From the NCBI GenBank assembly GCA_946535435.1, contig CAMNDM010000023.1, positions 1 to 56,505 on the forward strand: a stretch of DNA of 56,505 nt. The letters run 5' to 3'. This DNA comes from Physcocola sp002396385 (lineage in GTDB: Bacteria; Bacteroidota; Bacteroidia; Bacteroidales; Paludibacteraceae). Below are positions 24,974-32,804 of this stretch, piece after piece (positions within the stretch are counted from its first letter, which is position 1; each line of letters opens with the position of its first letter). A program made the position numbers and the translations under genes. Below the pieces are notes generated by a model that did no database searches, was not told the origin of the DNA, and was given only the letters and a program-made list of their open reading frames with translations.

Positions 24974-26551
24974 TCATAATACAAGCTTTTCTATCTTGCA
25001 TTCATGCTTTTTAGTTTTTTCATCGTAGTTGATGCCTACAAAAAGCAGATTGCCACGGTAGTGTTTGAGGGCATCATCATATTTCTTGTCCTTTATCTGT
25101 TGCAAGGCGCTTTCCGAACTTTTGTTATGTTTCAGTTCAATAACCATTGCTGGAATATTCGGCAAGAACGGGATTAAGGCAAGGTCTGCATAGCCCTTGC
25201 CAGTTGGCAGTTCCTTCACCAGCGTATAGCGTGTGTTGGCGTAGAAATACGCCAGACAGATGGCACTCTGAAAACAGTGCTCGTCATTGTAAGTCAGGTT
25301 ACTGGTCACCTCGGTGTGGGCGGCGTCAAGAGCATTGGCAACAGCATCCTCATTACCATTGATGGTGTCGTCAAGGAGCTTTTTTGAAGCGTTAACGATT
25401 GCCATTATTGAACGGTATTCACGTTCGTCCTCAATTGAATTTATCCATTCCGTTCGGACTTCTGCGTTAGGTATATAGCAGGTCTTTTCGGTTCGGTTAT
25501 AAGTAAGGTATCCAAGATGGATGAGATAGGTGAAGACATTGTCCTTACTATTGATGGAATCCAACGTGTTCTCAAACTTCAACACATTTACAGGCGCACT
25601 TCCCCCAGAAATCATACTGATGATGTCTTGACGAATGCCTTCAAAATCCATCATAATGTATTTCTTTAAAGCCTCGAACGAGCTGGTAGCTGTCCAATAA
25701 CTGCCGAATTCTTTTCTTCTTACTGCATTTACAACTGACAATGGATTGAAGATGCCAACAGATTCAGACAGTTTATAACCGTCATACCATCGAGCACACT
25801 CTTCCTTGTCGATGCCATGTGTGTTACAGAGATCCTCAACCTCTTCATGGGTGAAACCAATAAGGCCTGCAAATTGTTGCGCATCAACCATGGAATACTC
25901 GGTAAACTCGTTGAGTTTGGATTGCACCTTGTCTCTTACTATTGGCAGAATACCAGTTATATATGCTAAGGCAATGGCGGGACGAAGGGTTGCATCCTTG
26001 AAAAGTCCATTCAAAAAATCCATATATTTTTGGAACAAATCATCAGAAACCTTTTCTCGCACCAGGACATCATATTCATCGATGATGATGACAAACTTCT
26101 GGTTTGTTTGTCCATATACCCTGAGAATACATCTCGCCAAATTATCTGTCGGCTTGAATCTGACGTTCGAAAATTGTTGTTCAAATTCCTCTCTCAACGA
26201 TTCATTGAGATCATCAAACAACAACTTTCTATCAGGAGTGTTGTTATACCAACCGTTCATATCCAACTTAATCACGTTGAACTTGTTCAGGTTGTCCTCA
26301 TAGCCGGGCACATCGCCAATCTTCATCTTCGAGAAGATTTCCTTGGTGTCGCATCCCTTTGAATAATAAGCGGAAATCATATTACCAGCCATGCTTTTAC
26401 CGAAACGGCGGGCACGAGACATGCAGACAAACTTCTCCCTTGAACCAAGCAGTTTGTTTAACTCTATCAACACGAGTGATTTATCTACGTATATGTCCGT
26501 GTTCTTATCTTCTTTGAATGCTTCCGCATTCGGATTGAGGTATATGCCCAT
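24974..26551 (-). CDS. AAA-ATPase-like / PD-(D/E)XK nuclease-like protein
   Basis: This 525-residue protein belongs to the AAA-ATPase_like family with a C-terminal DUF1703 nuclease-like domain, abundant and multicopy in gut Bacteroidota. It begins with GIYLNPNAEAF and YVDKSLVL, then a degenerate Walker A SRARRFGKSM (45-54) and Walker B FVIIIDEYDVLV (about 153-164). The C-terminus has GKGYADLALIPFLPN followed by AMVIELKHNKSSESALQQI, the D...E-x-K core of a PD-(D/E)XK fold. The biological role is unproven. It is on the opposite strand from its neighbours and sits between two copies of the DUF2958-like tail, suggesting it came in as a cassette. Confidence 0.85.
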   Translation of the reverse strand: MGIYLNPNAEAFKEDKNTDIYVDKSLVLIELNKLLGSREKFVCMSRARRFGKSMAGNMISAYYSKGCDTKEIFSKMKIGDVPGYEDNLNKFNVIKLDMNGWYNNTPDRKLLFDDLNESLREEFEQQFSNVRFKPTDNLARCILRVYGQTNQKFVIIIDEYDVLVREKVSDDLFQKYMDFLNGLFKDATLRPAIALAYITGILPIVRDKVQSKLNEFTEYSMVDAQQFAGLIGFTHEEVEDLCNTHGIDKEECARWYDGYKLSESVGIFNPLSVVNAVRRKEFGSYWTATSSFEALKKYIMMDFEGIRQDIISMISGGSAPVNVLKFENTLDSINSKDNVFTYLIHLGYLTYNRTEKTCYIPNAEVRTEWINSIEDEREYRSIMAIVNASKKLLDDTINGNEDAVANALDAAHTEVTSNLTYNDEHCFQSAICLAYFYANTRYTLVKELPTGKGYADLALIPFLPNIPAMVIELKHNKSSESALQQIKDKKYDDALKHYRGNLLFVGINYDEKTKKHECKIEKLVL

Positions 26552-26649
26552 ACTTATCCCAATTTATTATTCGATACAAAATTATGCACTTTTTTAGAGT
26601 TGACAAAGTATTCATGTCTATACCCTACCATTCGGTTTTATGCGTGCAA

Positions 26650-26713
26650 GGCCGTCCAAATCGAGCGTGACGAGTTTGGGAAGAGAAGTTCATAGATGAA
26701 TGTGAGATTTTCT
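26650..26713 (+). repeat. Short copy of the DUF2958-like gene tail
   Basis: This 64-base stretch matches the 3' end of the DUF2958-like gene (24800-24865) and the copy at 27733-27793, with a short deletion that breaks the reading frame (GAGTTTGGG instead of GAGTATTGGG). It lies between the AAA/nuclease gene and the toxin-antitoxin pair. Confidence 0.7.
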
Positions 26714-26720
26714 AAATTAT

Positions 26721-26758
26721 TCCCCGAAAGTGCAACTTATAAGTTGCACTTTCGGGGA
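26721..26758. promoter_or_regulatory. Perfect 38-bp palindrome, candidate operator
   Basis: TCCCCGAAAGTGCAACTTA (26721-26739) is followed at once by its exact reverse complement (26740-26758). The -7 box of the toxin-antitoxin genes starts 9 bases later, so the palindrome covers the -33 region. It is likely the operator bound by the HTH antitoxin. A terminator of something to the left is less likely, because no T run follows and no gene ends there. Confidence 0.55.
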
Positions 26759-26766
26759 TTTATATC

Positions 26767-26774
26767 TATATTTG
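26767..26774 (+). promoter_or_regulatory. -7 box of the toxin-antitoxin operon
   Basis: TATATTTG matches the consensus exactly and is 17 bases before the chosen ATG at 26792. It shows that the longer reading frame from 26696 cannot be the translated form. Confidence 0.6.
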
Positions 26775-26791
26775 CATTAAATAAAAACGCC

Positions 26792-27340
26792 ATGAAATTT
26801 ATTAGAGGTTTAGAAGGTTATGACCATCTTTGGTCAGTAAAAGAAAACGAGGATGGCGATGCCCTTTCTTTATTGTTTAAAGACTGGAACGATGCAAATT
26901 TTCTTCTTGATTTCTTCAAAGAAAATATTGAAGACCTCAAGAACTACTTTCACATTGAGAAAATATCTCAGGCAATCTCTGATACTTTTGAGGACGCGGA
27001 TGCATTGGAAGAATTGATTCTTGAGTTCCCAAGTACTGAAAACCTGGACAATCTATTCCGTCCTCTAAGTCAAACTGATGCAATAAAGACCGAACTGACA
27101 AGAAATAAGGCACGAAATTGGAATAATCAGAGACATCCAAGTTGGTTACGGATTTATGCTATCAGACTTGAGCCAAACGTTTACATCGTAACAGGTGGTG
27201 CCATAAAACTAACCGCCACGATGCAAGAACGCAAACATACTGAAGAACAATTGGAGAAACTTAACAAATGTAGGGACTTCCTTATTGAAAATGGTGTTTT
27301 TGACAAGGATAGTTTCGTGGATTTCACAAAGGAGGACTAA
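26792..27340 (+). CDS. Putative toxin of a toxin-antitoxin pair
   Basis: The protein is 182 residues from the ATG at 26792 (MKFIRGLEGYDHLWSV). The C-terminal third, LRIYAIRLEPNVYIVTGGAIKLTATMQERKHTEEQ (given in two runs: LRIYAIRLEPNVYIVTGG and AIKLTATMQERKHTEEQ), resembles the closing beta strands of RelE/HigB-like toxins, with KLT--MQ-R-HT as the conserved end. The N-terminal half is acidic and helical. The HTH gene follows after only 2 bases. Toxin-first order with a C-terminal HTH antitoxin is typical of HigBA-type systems. No direct evidence for RNase activity can be seen. Confidence 0.6.
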   Translation: MKFIRGLEGYDHLWSVKENEDGDALSLLFKDWNDANFLLDFFKENIEDLKNYFHIEKISQAISDTFEDADALEELILEFPSTENLDNLFRPLSQTDAIKTELTRNKARNWNNQRHPSWLRIYAIRLEPNVYIVTGGAIKLTATMQERKHTEEQLEKLNKCRDFLIENGVFDKDSFVDFTKED

Positions 27341-27342
27341 TC

Positions 27343-27642
27343 ATGAGAAAAGAAACATTAGAATTTTTGGAGAAGCATTCAAACAATGAAGTTTCTTCAT
27401 TTGCAAAGGAAGCCGCAGAGCGCAAAGCAAACAACAAGTGGCAAAAGTGGTCAAGACACATTGCGCTAAAGATTGTTGACTTTATGCAAGAAAACAACTT
27501 CTCTCGTAATGAAGTTGCGACGAGACTTGGGGTTTCTCCACAATATGTTAGCAAATTGCTTTCTGGCAAAATCAATTTTTCACTAAAGTCTATCGCTGAG
27601 ATAGAAGAAAAACTCAAAATCAACGATTTGGTCGAAATTTAG
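27343..27642 (+). CDS. XRE-family HTH antitoxin
   Basis: This 99-residue protein has an XRE-type helix-turn-helix at about 53-92 (FSRNEVATRLGVSPQYVSKL with LSGKINFSLKSIAEIEEKL). The N-terminal 45 residues are a charged helical region (EFLEKHSNNEVSSFAKEAAERK) that could bind the toxin. Its position directly after the putative toxin gene and the perfect palindrome over their shared promoter suggest autorepression. Confidence 0.8.
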   Translation: MRKETLEFLEKHSNNEVSSFAKEAAERKANNKWQKWSRHIALKIVDFMQENNFSRNEVATRLGVSPQYVSKLLSGKINFSLKSIAEIEEKLKINDLVEI

Positions 27643-27674
27643 TAACTAAGTGTTTTCTCTATAGATATGAACTC

Positions 27675-27806
27675 GTGCTCAAAGGCACCTTCAATCTGCC
27701 GATAATCATCAACGGCAAGCAGACCTCCCTACCCGTACAAATCGAACGTGACGAGTATTGGGAAGAGAAGTTCATAGATGAATGTGAGATTTTCGTTTAT
27801 ATTTAG
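27675..27806 (+). pseudogene. Duplicated 3' end of the DUF2958-like gene
   Basis: The frame from GTG reads VLKGTFNLPIIINGKQTSLP, VQIERDEYWEEKF and IDECEIF, nearly identical to the last 40 residues of the frame at 24606-24869. Everything before is missing. The downstream hairpin is also duplicated. Confidence 0.7.
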
Positions 27807-27832
27807 ATATTCCATATCATTTCAGAAAGAAG

Positions 27833-27864
27833 ATAGGCACTCTGTTGGGAAACAGGGTGCCTAT
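27833..27864 (+). repeat. Hairpin after the DUF2958-like tail, copy 2
   Basis: ATAGGCACTCTGTT pairs with AACAGGGTGCCTAT (14 bp, one G-T wobble) across a GGGA loop. It is the better-paired version of the hairpin at 24903-24936. Nothing else is recognised between it and the stop of the next gene at 27981. Confidence 0.65.
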
Positions 27865-27980
27865 AGGTGTGACCGGCTAACGCCGGGTAAGTATTTACAT
27901 TAATTTTCGATACTACTATTTTCTATATCAATAATACAAAAAAAAGTTCGCTAAAAATAAGCGAACCGTAGTGTTTAGTT

Positions 27981-28469
27981 TTATTTTGCAGCTTCTTGTT
28001 TGTTCAAGTAATACTCAAATTCCTTTTCAAACAAGAAATTGTCTCTTTCTCTATTAAATTCAATCTTTCTCTGAGTTGCCACGTCTTTCATCTCAATATC
28101 AATCAATCCCTTTAGACATTCACTTTTAATTTTAAGCTGTTCTACAAAGAACTGGGTATCAATCTTTTCTTGATATTCTTTTTCTCCGCTTATTTGTTCC
28201 TCAATGAATCTGGATATAGCATCAAGTGCATATCTTTTTTTTGACTCCGTTTCTGGCAAATTATTATAGAACAGCTCATAAAAGTCGTTCATCCAATCGA
28301 TTCTTAATATCTTATCCCGACAAAGATTCAATGCATACTCAGAATTTCTATAATTGTAAAGTGACTGGTAAACTAAACTATCAGTGTCAAAGAACTGATT
28401 AACCAATCTATTACGTGCTATTTTGAATAGACGAAGAGTGTATTCAAGTTCATTTAACTTCTGTGGCAT
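27981..28469 (-). CDS. Unknown protein, third gene of coiled-coil operon
   Basis: I do not recognise this 162-residue protein. It is mostly helical and charged, with aromatic-rich segments (LRIDWMNDFYELFYNNLPE) and a C-terminal stretch (RKIEFNRERDNFLFEKEFEYYLNKQ) likely to form a coiled coil. No signal peptide, membrane helix or catalytic motif is visible. Its start overlaps the end of the previous gene (28450) by 20 bases, so it is translationally coupled and probably acts with that protein. Confidence 0.7.
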   Translation of the reverse strand: MPQKLNELEYTLRLFKIARNRLVNQFFDTDSLVYQSLYNYRNSEYALNLCRDKILRIDWMNDFYELFYNNLPETESKKRYALDAISRFIEEQISGEKEYQEKIDTQFFVEQLKIKSECLKGLIDIEMKDVATQRKIEFNRERDNFLFEKEFEYYLNKQEAAK

Positions 28470-29310
28470 CTACATCCTGGATATTATCTAAAGCCTTATT
28501 AGACGGTCCTTGAATACCTTGAATTTGATCAAATCCACCAATAATCTTATCAATTGAAGACTGACCTTGTTGTGTCAGGTAATTGATATTTTCATTCATT
28601 CTTTGAATATCCAAACTTAATTCTTCTAGGAACTTTTTTGTATTGTTTATTATGTTTGCACACTTCTCATCAGACCTTGCAATCATAATATCTAAAACTT
28701 TTTCGTTTCCTGAGAATTTCTCAATAACACGTTCTAGTTCAGCTTCAGCTGTTTCATAAGCTTTGTCCTGTATTAATTGATATTGGGTGGTTTTTTCAGC
28801 AATCAAATCTTGAGCTTTTCTACGCAAATCAATATCCATCTCACCGATGCAACGTATCATACGGATATTCATTTCGGTCAATTTTTCCTTGTATTCATAA
28901 ACTGCATTTGCGATGTTTTTCATACGTTGGAATTCCTGATCCTTTTGCCATTGCTCAGTTTCTGCATTGATTCGCTGAATTTCTGTATTCATTCGAATTT
29001 CCAATTCTGCTGCTTCTCGATTTTTTCTACTTTCAATCTCAGCTTCGGTTTGTTTAACTCGAATATCAGCGTCTGCCTGAGCGTTTATTACCCTTTGTTC
29101 GGCAGCAGCCTTGGCTTCAGCAGCTCGTATATCAGATTCTTGGGATGCCCTTTTTACTCTTATTTGCTCATTAGAACTATGAGTTGTTTTTCTCATTTCT
29201 ATTTCAGCCATTTCTCGTGCTTCCCCTCTGCAAACTTTCGACTCAGCCCAATCATGAAGTATTGCAACGGGACCTTCTAAGACTCTACCTAAACTTTTTA
29301 AAAATCCCAT
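28450..29310 (-). CDS. Unknown long coiled-coil protein, second gene of operon
   Basis: This 286-residue protein is not recognised. It begins MGFLKSLGRVLEGPVAILHDWAES, an amphipathic start that could touch a membrane, then has a long alanine/glutamate/arginine-rich coiled coil (about 45-150: RAAEAKAAAEQRVINAQAD, RKNREAAELEIRMNTE). The middle (about 155-215) is helical, and the C-terminal part has QRMNENINYLTQQGQSSIDKI and a Q/G-rich end. The pattern recalls stalks of phage-shock or stomatin-like proteins, but no diagnostic motif is present. It lies 1 base after the first gene of the operon and overlaps the third. Confidence 0.7.
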   Translation of the reverse strand: MGFLKSLGRVLEGPVAILHDWAESKVCRGEAREMAEIEMRKTTHSSNEQIRVKRASQESDIRAAEAKAAAEQRVINAQADADIRVKQTEAEIESRKNREAAELEIRMNTEIQRINAETEQWQKDQEFQRMKNIANAVYEYKEKLTEMNIRMIRCIGEMDIDLRRKAQDLIAEKTTQYQLIQDKAYETAEAELERVIEKFSGNEKVLDIMIARSDEKCANIINNTKKFLEELSLDIQRMNENINYLTQQGQSSIDKIIGGFDQIQGIQGPSNKALDNIQDVDATEVK

Positions 29311-29311
29311 G

Positions 29312-29809
29312 TTAGTTTACATTTTCATCGTTAACAGTTTCTTTTGCCTTTTGCTTAATATTTCCTATGATATCAAGAGTTTCTTCTTTTGCCATATCAC
29401 TTGACAAATCCAAACTCTTAGTATAGCTCTTTACCAAATCAACAATCCAGCTGCTTGTAACTTTAGCATCCAATTTTGTTTCCTGCAAAGTATTTGATAC
29501 TTCCTTCAATGTCTCCGCAAAAAATTTTGCTCTTTCCTTACGAAGGTCTTCTTGCAAAGCAGATGCAAATTTTATTTCTTCTTTATGATCCTTCAATAAG
29601 TTGAGATAATGTTCTTCATATTCAAATAAGATCTTCAAATTCTCTCTGACCGCATCTTTTGCAACGATTTCAATTAAACGATCTGCTACTTTCTCATATT
29701 TGATTGATAGTTTCTTCAGAAGTTCTGCATCTTCGATAACAAAATCATCTGCATATTTGAGTTCTTCTAAAATCTTATTCTTAAGAGATTGTTTTTCGTT
29801 TTGTTCCAT
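29312..29809 (-). CDS. Unknown helical protein, first gene of operon
   Basis: This 165-residue acidic/basic helical protein (EELKYADDFVIEDAELLKKL, LIEIVAKDAVRENLKI, SSWIVDLVKSYTKSLDL) has no recognised domain, signal peptide or membrane helix. It starts the three-gene minus-strand operon, whose genes are separated by 1 base or overlap, so they are surely made together. The AT-rich 200 bases upstream probably hold the promoter, though I cannot place a convincing -7 box. A 105-codon frame at 29822-30139 upstream is not supported. Confidence 0.7.
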   Translation of the reverse strand: MEQNEKQSLKNKILEELKYADDFVIEDAELLKKLSIKYEKVADRLIEIVAKDAVRENLKILFEYEEHYLNLLKDHKEEIKFASALQEDLRKERAKFFAETLKEVSNTLQETKLDAKVTSSWIVDLVKSYTKSLDLSSDMAKEETLDIIGNIKQKAKETVNDENVN

Positions 29810-30070
29810 TATGTAATTTATTTAATAGTATTTGATGTTTCTGTGATAAACTTTTATCCAAAGCAATAAAAAAAAGAAAAATTGACCAAATTTTTCGTCA
29901 AAAAAATGCGATAAATCCGCTATTTTTCTGCATTTTCCGGCTAAAAAGCACTCAAAACCTAATATATTTTGTTGCATAACCAATCTTCTACGTATCGGTA
30001 TAAAGCATGAGCATTTCAAGTCGGACAAACAGGGGTGTATCACATTCCGTATCTGGCTACAAAATGCAAG

Positions 30071-30108
30071 CAAAAAATAAACGCCCCGGCTTTCACAAGT
30101 CAGGGCGT
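30071..30108 (-). terminator. Orphan terminator upstream of the unknown operon
   Basis: On the minus strand ACGCCC (30108-30103) pairs with GGGCGT (30086-30081), with partial pairing inside, and runs into TTATTTTTTG. No gene ends before it, so it is probably the leftover of a deleted minus-strand gene between here and purD. The rest of 29810-30219 is AT-rich and without visible features. Confidence 0.5.
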
Positions 30109-30219
30109 CACAGTTTACAAATTTATGTTTACATGCCACTGTTCCATCCCGTCATAGGCTTAACGCCGTTATAGAAACAGCAGACCGGCTCTTCCCTTTC
30201 ACTCGTAACAAAACGCTAT

Positions 30220-30333
30220 AATTACATCGATGATGTTCCACAACTCCTACCTATATGCCATTTGATTATGGATTTTCGATGCCGATTTTGGGAAGTTTTC
30301 TGCATTTTTCGGTACCGATTTTGGAAAATTGGC
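30220..30333 (+). repeat. Island-border direct repeat, right copy
   Basis: This segment repeats 22424-22530 and contains two 33-bp units (TTTTCG at 30273 and 30306). Beyond them GGAAAATTGGCTATTCCGTG resembles the left copy's GGGAAATTGACTATTTTTG, that is, the ATPase promoter with a damaged -7 box. The ATPase gene itself is missing here; purD follows about 170 bases later. Confidence 0.7.
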
Positions 30334-30505
30334 TATTCCGTGAACTGAATGGAAACTGACACTTGCTTCTTCCAAACACTCTTCACCTTCTTTGAAAACT
30401 ATTTTTTCCAACCAAATGGGAAGGTTTTGACCGTTCATTTTGTAACTTTGCAAAATAGGGGGTGTTGTGCCCTTTTTTAACAGAAAACAAATAAATAATT
30501 TAAAT

Positions 30506-31777
30506 ATGAAACTCTTATTGCTTGGCTCAGGTGGCCGCGAACACGCAATGGCATGGAAAATTGCCCAAAGTAAGAAAGTTGAGAAACTCTTCATCGCTCC
30601 TGGTAATGGTGGCACCGGTTCTGTTGGCGAAAACGTCAACATCAAGGTGACCGACTTCAAGGCTATCGGCGAGTTCGTTAAGGCTAACGGCATCTCTATG
30701 GTGGTGGTTGGCCCTGAAGTGCCGCTTGTTGAAGGCATTGCAGACTTCTTCCAGGCCGACGCTGCTTTGAAGAACGTGGCTGTTATTGGTCCAAGCAAGA
30801 CTGGTGCCCAGTTGGAAGGCAGCAAAGACTTCGCTAAAGCCTTTATGATGCGCCACAACATTCCAACTGCACGCTACCAGAGTTTCACCGGCGAAACCTA
30901 CGACGAGGCCTGCAAGTTTCTCGAGACCCTCGAAGCGCCTTACGTGCTCAAGGCCGACGGTTTGGCTGCCGGTAAGGGTGTGCTCATTATTCCCGACTTG
31001 GCTACCGCCAAGAAAGAGTTGAAGGAAATGTTCGACGGCATGTTCGGCAATGCCAGCGCTACCGTTGTTATCGAAGAGTTCCTTTCTGGTATTGAATGTT
31101 CGGTCTTCGTCCTCACCGACGGCGACAACTACAAGATTCTGCCAGTAGCAAAAGACTACAAGCGTATTGGCGAAGGCGACAAGGGCCTCAACACCGGCGG
31201 TATGGGTTCGGTTTCTCCGGTTCCGTTTGCCGACGACACCTTTATGAAGAAGGTGGAAGAACGCATCGTTATCCCTACCATCAACGGTTTGAAGGAAGAA
31301 AAGATCGACTATAAGGGCTTCATCTTCTTAGGCCTTATCAATGTGAAGAACGAACCGATGGTCATCGAATACAATGTACGTATGGGCGACCCTGAAACGG
31401 AGGCCGTTATGCTCCGTATTAAGAGCGACTTGGTTGACTTGTTTGAAGGTGTGGCTAACCACGACCTCGGCAAGCGCACCCTCGAGGTAGACCCACGCAC
31501 CGCTGTTACCGTCATGCTGGTATCGGGCGGCTACCCCGAAGACTACGAGAAGGGCAAGGTGATGACAGGGCTCGACAAAGTGCAAGACAGCATCCTCTTC
31601 CACGCCGGCACTGCCATTAACGATAAGGGCGAACTTGTTACCAGCGGCGGCCGTGTAATAGCCATTTCTAGCTACGGCAACACCAAAGCCGAAGCCTTGG
31701 CCCAGTCGTTCAAAAACGCACAAGTCATCGACTACGATAAGAAGTACTTCCGTCGCGACATCGGTTTCGACCTCTAA
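30506..31777 (+). CDS. purD: Phosphoribosylamine-glycine ligase PurD
   Basis: PurD, 423 residues, makes glycinamide ribonucleotide from phosphoribosylamine, glycine and ATP (second step of purine synthesis). MKLLLLGSGGREHAMAWKIA, then GPEVPLVEGIADFF, PSKTGAQLEGSKDFAK and the ATP-grasp segments YVLKADGLAAGKGV and TGGMGSVSPVPF are diagnostic, as is NVRMGDPETEAVM near the metal site. I chose the ATG at 30506 because the frame upstream (MPFFNRKQINN...) is leader sequence. With purE at the other side, the accessory island sits between two purine genes. Confidence 0.96.
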   Translation: MKLLLLGSGGREHAMAWKIAQSKKVEKLFIAPGNGGTGSVGENVNIKVTDFKAIGEFVKANGISMVVVGPEVPLVEGIADFFQADAALKNVAVIGPSKTGAQLEGSKDFAKAFMMRHNIPTARYQSFTGETYDEACKFLETLEAPYVLKADGLAAGKGVLIIPDLATAKKELKEMFDGMFGNASATVVIEEFLSGIECSVFVLTDGDNYKILPVAKDYKRIGEGDKGLNTGGMGSVSPVPFADDTFMKKVEERIVIPTINGLKEEKIDYKGFIFLGLINVKNEPMVIEYNVRMGDPETEAVMLRIKSDLVDLFEGVANHDLGKRTLEVDPRTAVTVMLVSGGYPEDYEKGKVMTGLDKVQDSILFHAGTAINDKGELVTSGGRVIAISSYGNTKAEALAQSFKNAQVIDYDKKYFRRDIGFDL

Positions 31778-31799
31778 CCCATAATAAACATCTGGCGAT

Positions 31800-32792
31800 A
31801 TGACACGCACACAGTGGTACGACATCATCAGGCCCGGCGCTATCAGCAACATTCTAATCTTTATTGTGGCGATAGTGCTGTGGGGCGATTTTTTCCATAG
31901 CGGAAACGAGGTTGCACTCGGTTCGGAGTCATACGCCTTCAACTATGTATCGGAGTGGCTGTCGCTTAACCCGCTCATCAGCCGTGCCATCGACCTGGTA
32001 GTAGCGCTTCTGGTATCATTTACCATTTTGCGGCTGAACGAGGCGTATTCGTTCATCAAGGTCAGAACCATTCTGCCCTCAGCCCTTTGCGTACTGCTAA
32101 CCGGTTTGCTGCTGCAACCGCACTACCTGACCTCTGGTTCGGTAGTGGCACTGTTGCTGTTTGCGTGCATAGCCTCGGCACTGGCCCTCAGTAGCAACAA
32201 CTCGCAGATACACACCTTCAACATCGGCCTTATGCTGGGTCTGGCGGCAATGGTCTACCCATTCTGCCTGCTCTACCTGCTGGTGTTCTTCTATTTCTAC
32301 TACAACATCAACATCCTCAGTCTGCGAACCCTGTTGTCGACCCTTACCGGGGCCTTCCTGCCCCTCTTCTACGGCAGCATCGGCTTGTGGCTCACGGGGC
32401 AGTCGAACATCTTCAAGAACTACCTCAACCCAACCACCCACCTGCAGCTGTGGATTCCCAAAATGGAGAGTAACGAAATAGCGTTTGCGGCGGTCGTTGG
32501 AATAATGCTGGTTGGCTCGCTCATCTATGTCTGGCTAACCTACCAGAAAGAAGTGCTAAAACAGCGCAGAATGTTCTCGTTCTTTGTGCAGATGCTGTTA
32601 TTTACCATTGCCATGATGCTGTTTTCGAGGTCAGGCTTCAACAACCTGCTCAACACACTCATCTTTCTGGCAAGCATCATCATCGGCCGTGTGTTCAGCA
32701 CCACGGTAGCAGAAAGCAAAATCAGTTTATGGAGTTTCAGGGTGCTGGTTGTGGCCATTATCGCCTATAGCATACACGTCTTATTCGCATAA
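31800..32792 (+). CDS. Polytopic membrane protein (DUF6427-like)
   Basis: This 330-residue protein has about nine to ten transmembrane helices spread over its length (for example ISNILIFIVAIVLWG, AIDLVVALLVSFTIL, VVALLLFACIASALAL, LLYLLVFFYFYYNINIL, AFAAVVGIMLVGSLIYV). The overall pattern and the RPGAISNIL opening recall the Bacteroidota family DUF6427, of unknown function. It lies 22 bases after purD and 12 bases before the DedA-like gene, in one likely operon. Confidence 0.7.
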   Translation: MTRTQWYDIIRPGAISNILIFIVAIVLWGDFFHSGNEVALGSESYAFNYVSEWLSLNPLISRAIDLVVALLVSFTILRLNEAYSFIKVRTILPSALCVLLTGLLLQPHYLTSGSVVALLLFACIASALALSSNNSQIHTFNIGLMLGLAAMVYPFCLLYLLVFFYFYYNINILSLRTLLSTLTGAFLPLFYGSIGLWLTGQSNIFKNYLNPTTHLQLWIPKMESNEIAFAAVVGIMLVGSLIYVWLTYQKEVLKQRRMFSFFVQMLLFTIAMMLFSRSGFNNLLNTLIFLASIIIGRVFSTTVAESKISLWSFRVLVVAIIAYSIHVLFA

Positions 32793-32804
32793 TACTTCCC
32801 GGAA

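Noticed and set aside
26696..26791. 32-residue N-terminal extension of the putative toxin
   Set aside because: The extension is encoded by the duplicated gene tail and the palindrome, upstream of the -7 box at 26767, so it cannot be on the mRNA.
29822..30139. 105-codon minus-strand frame upstream of the unknown operon
   Set aside because: Low-complexity, Phe-rich end and no motif; it passes through the orphan terminator region and probably includes promoter DNA.
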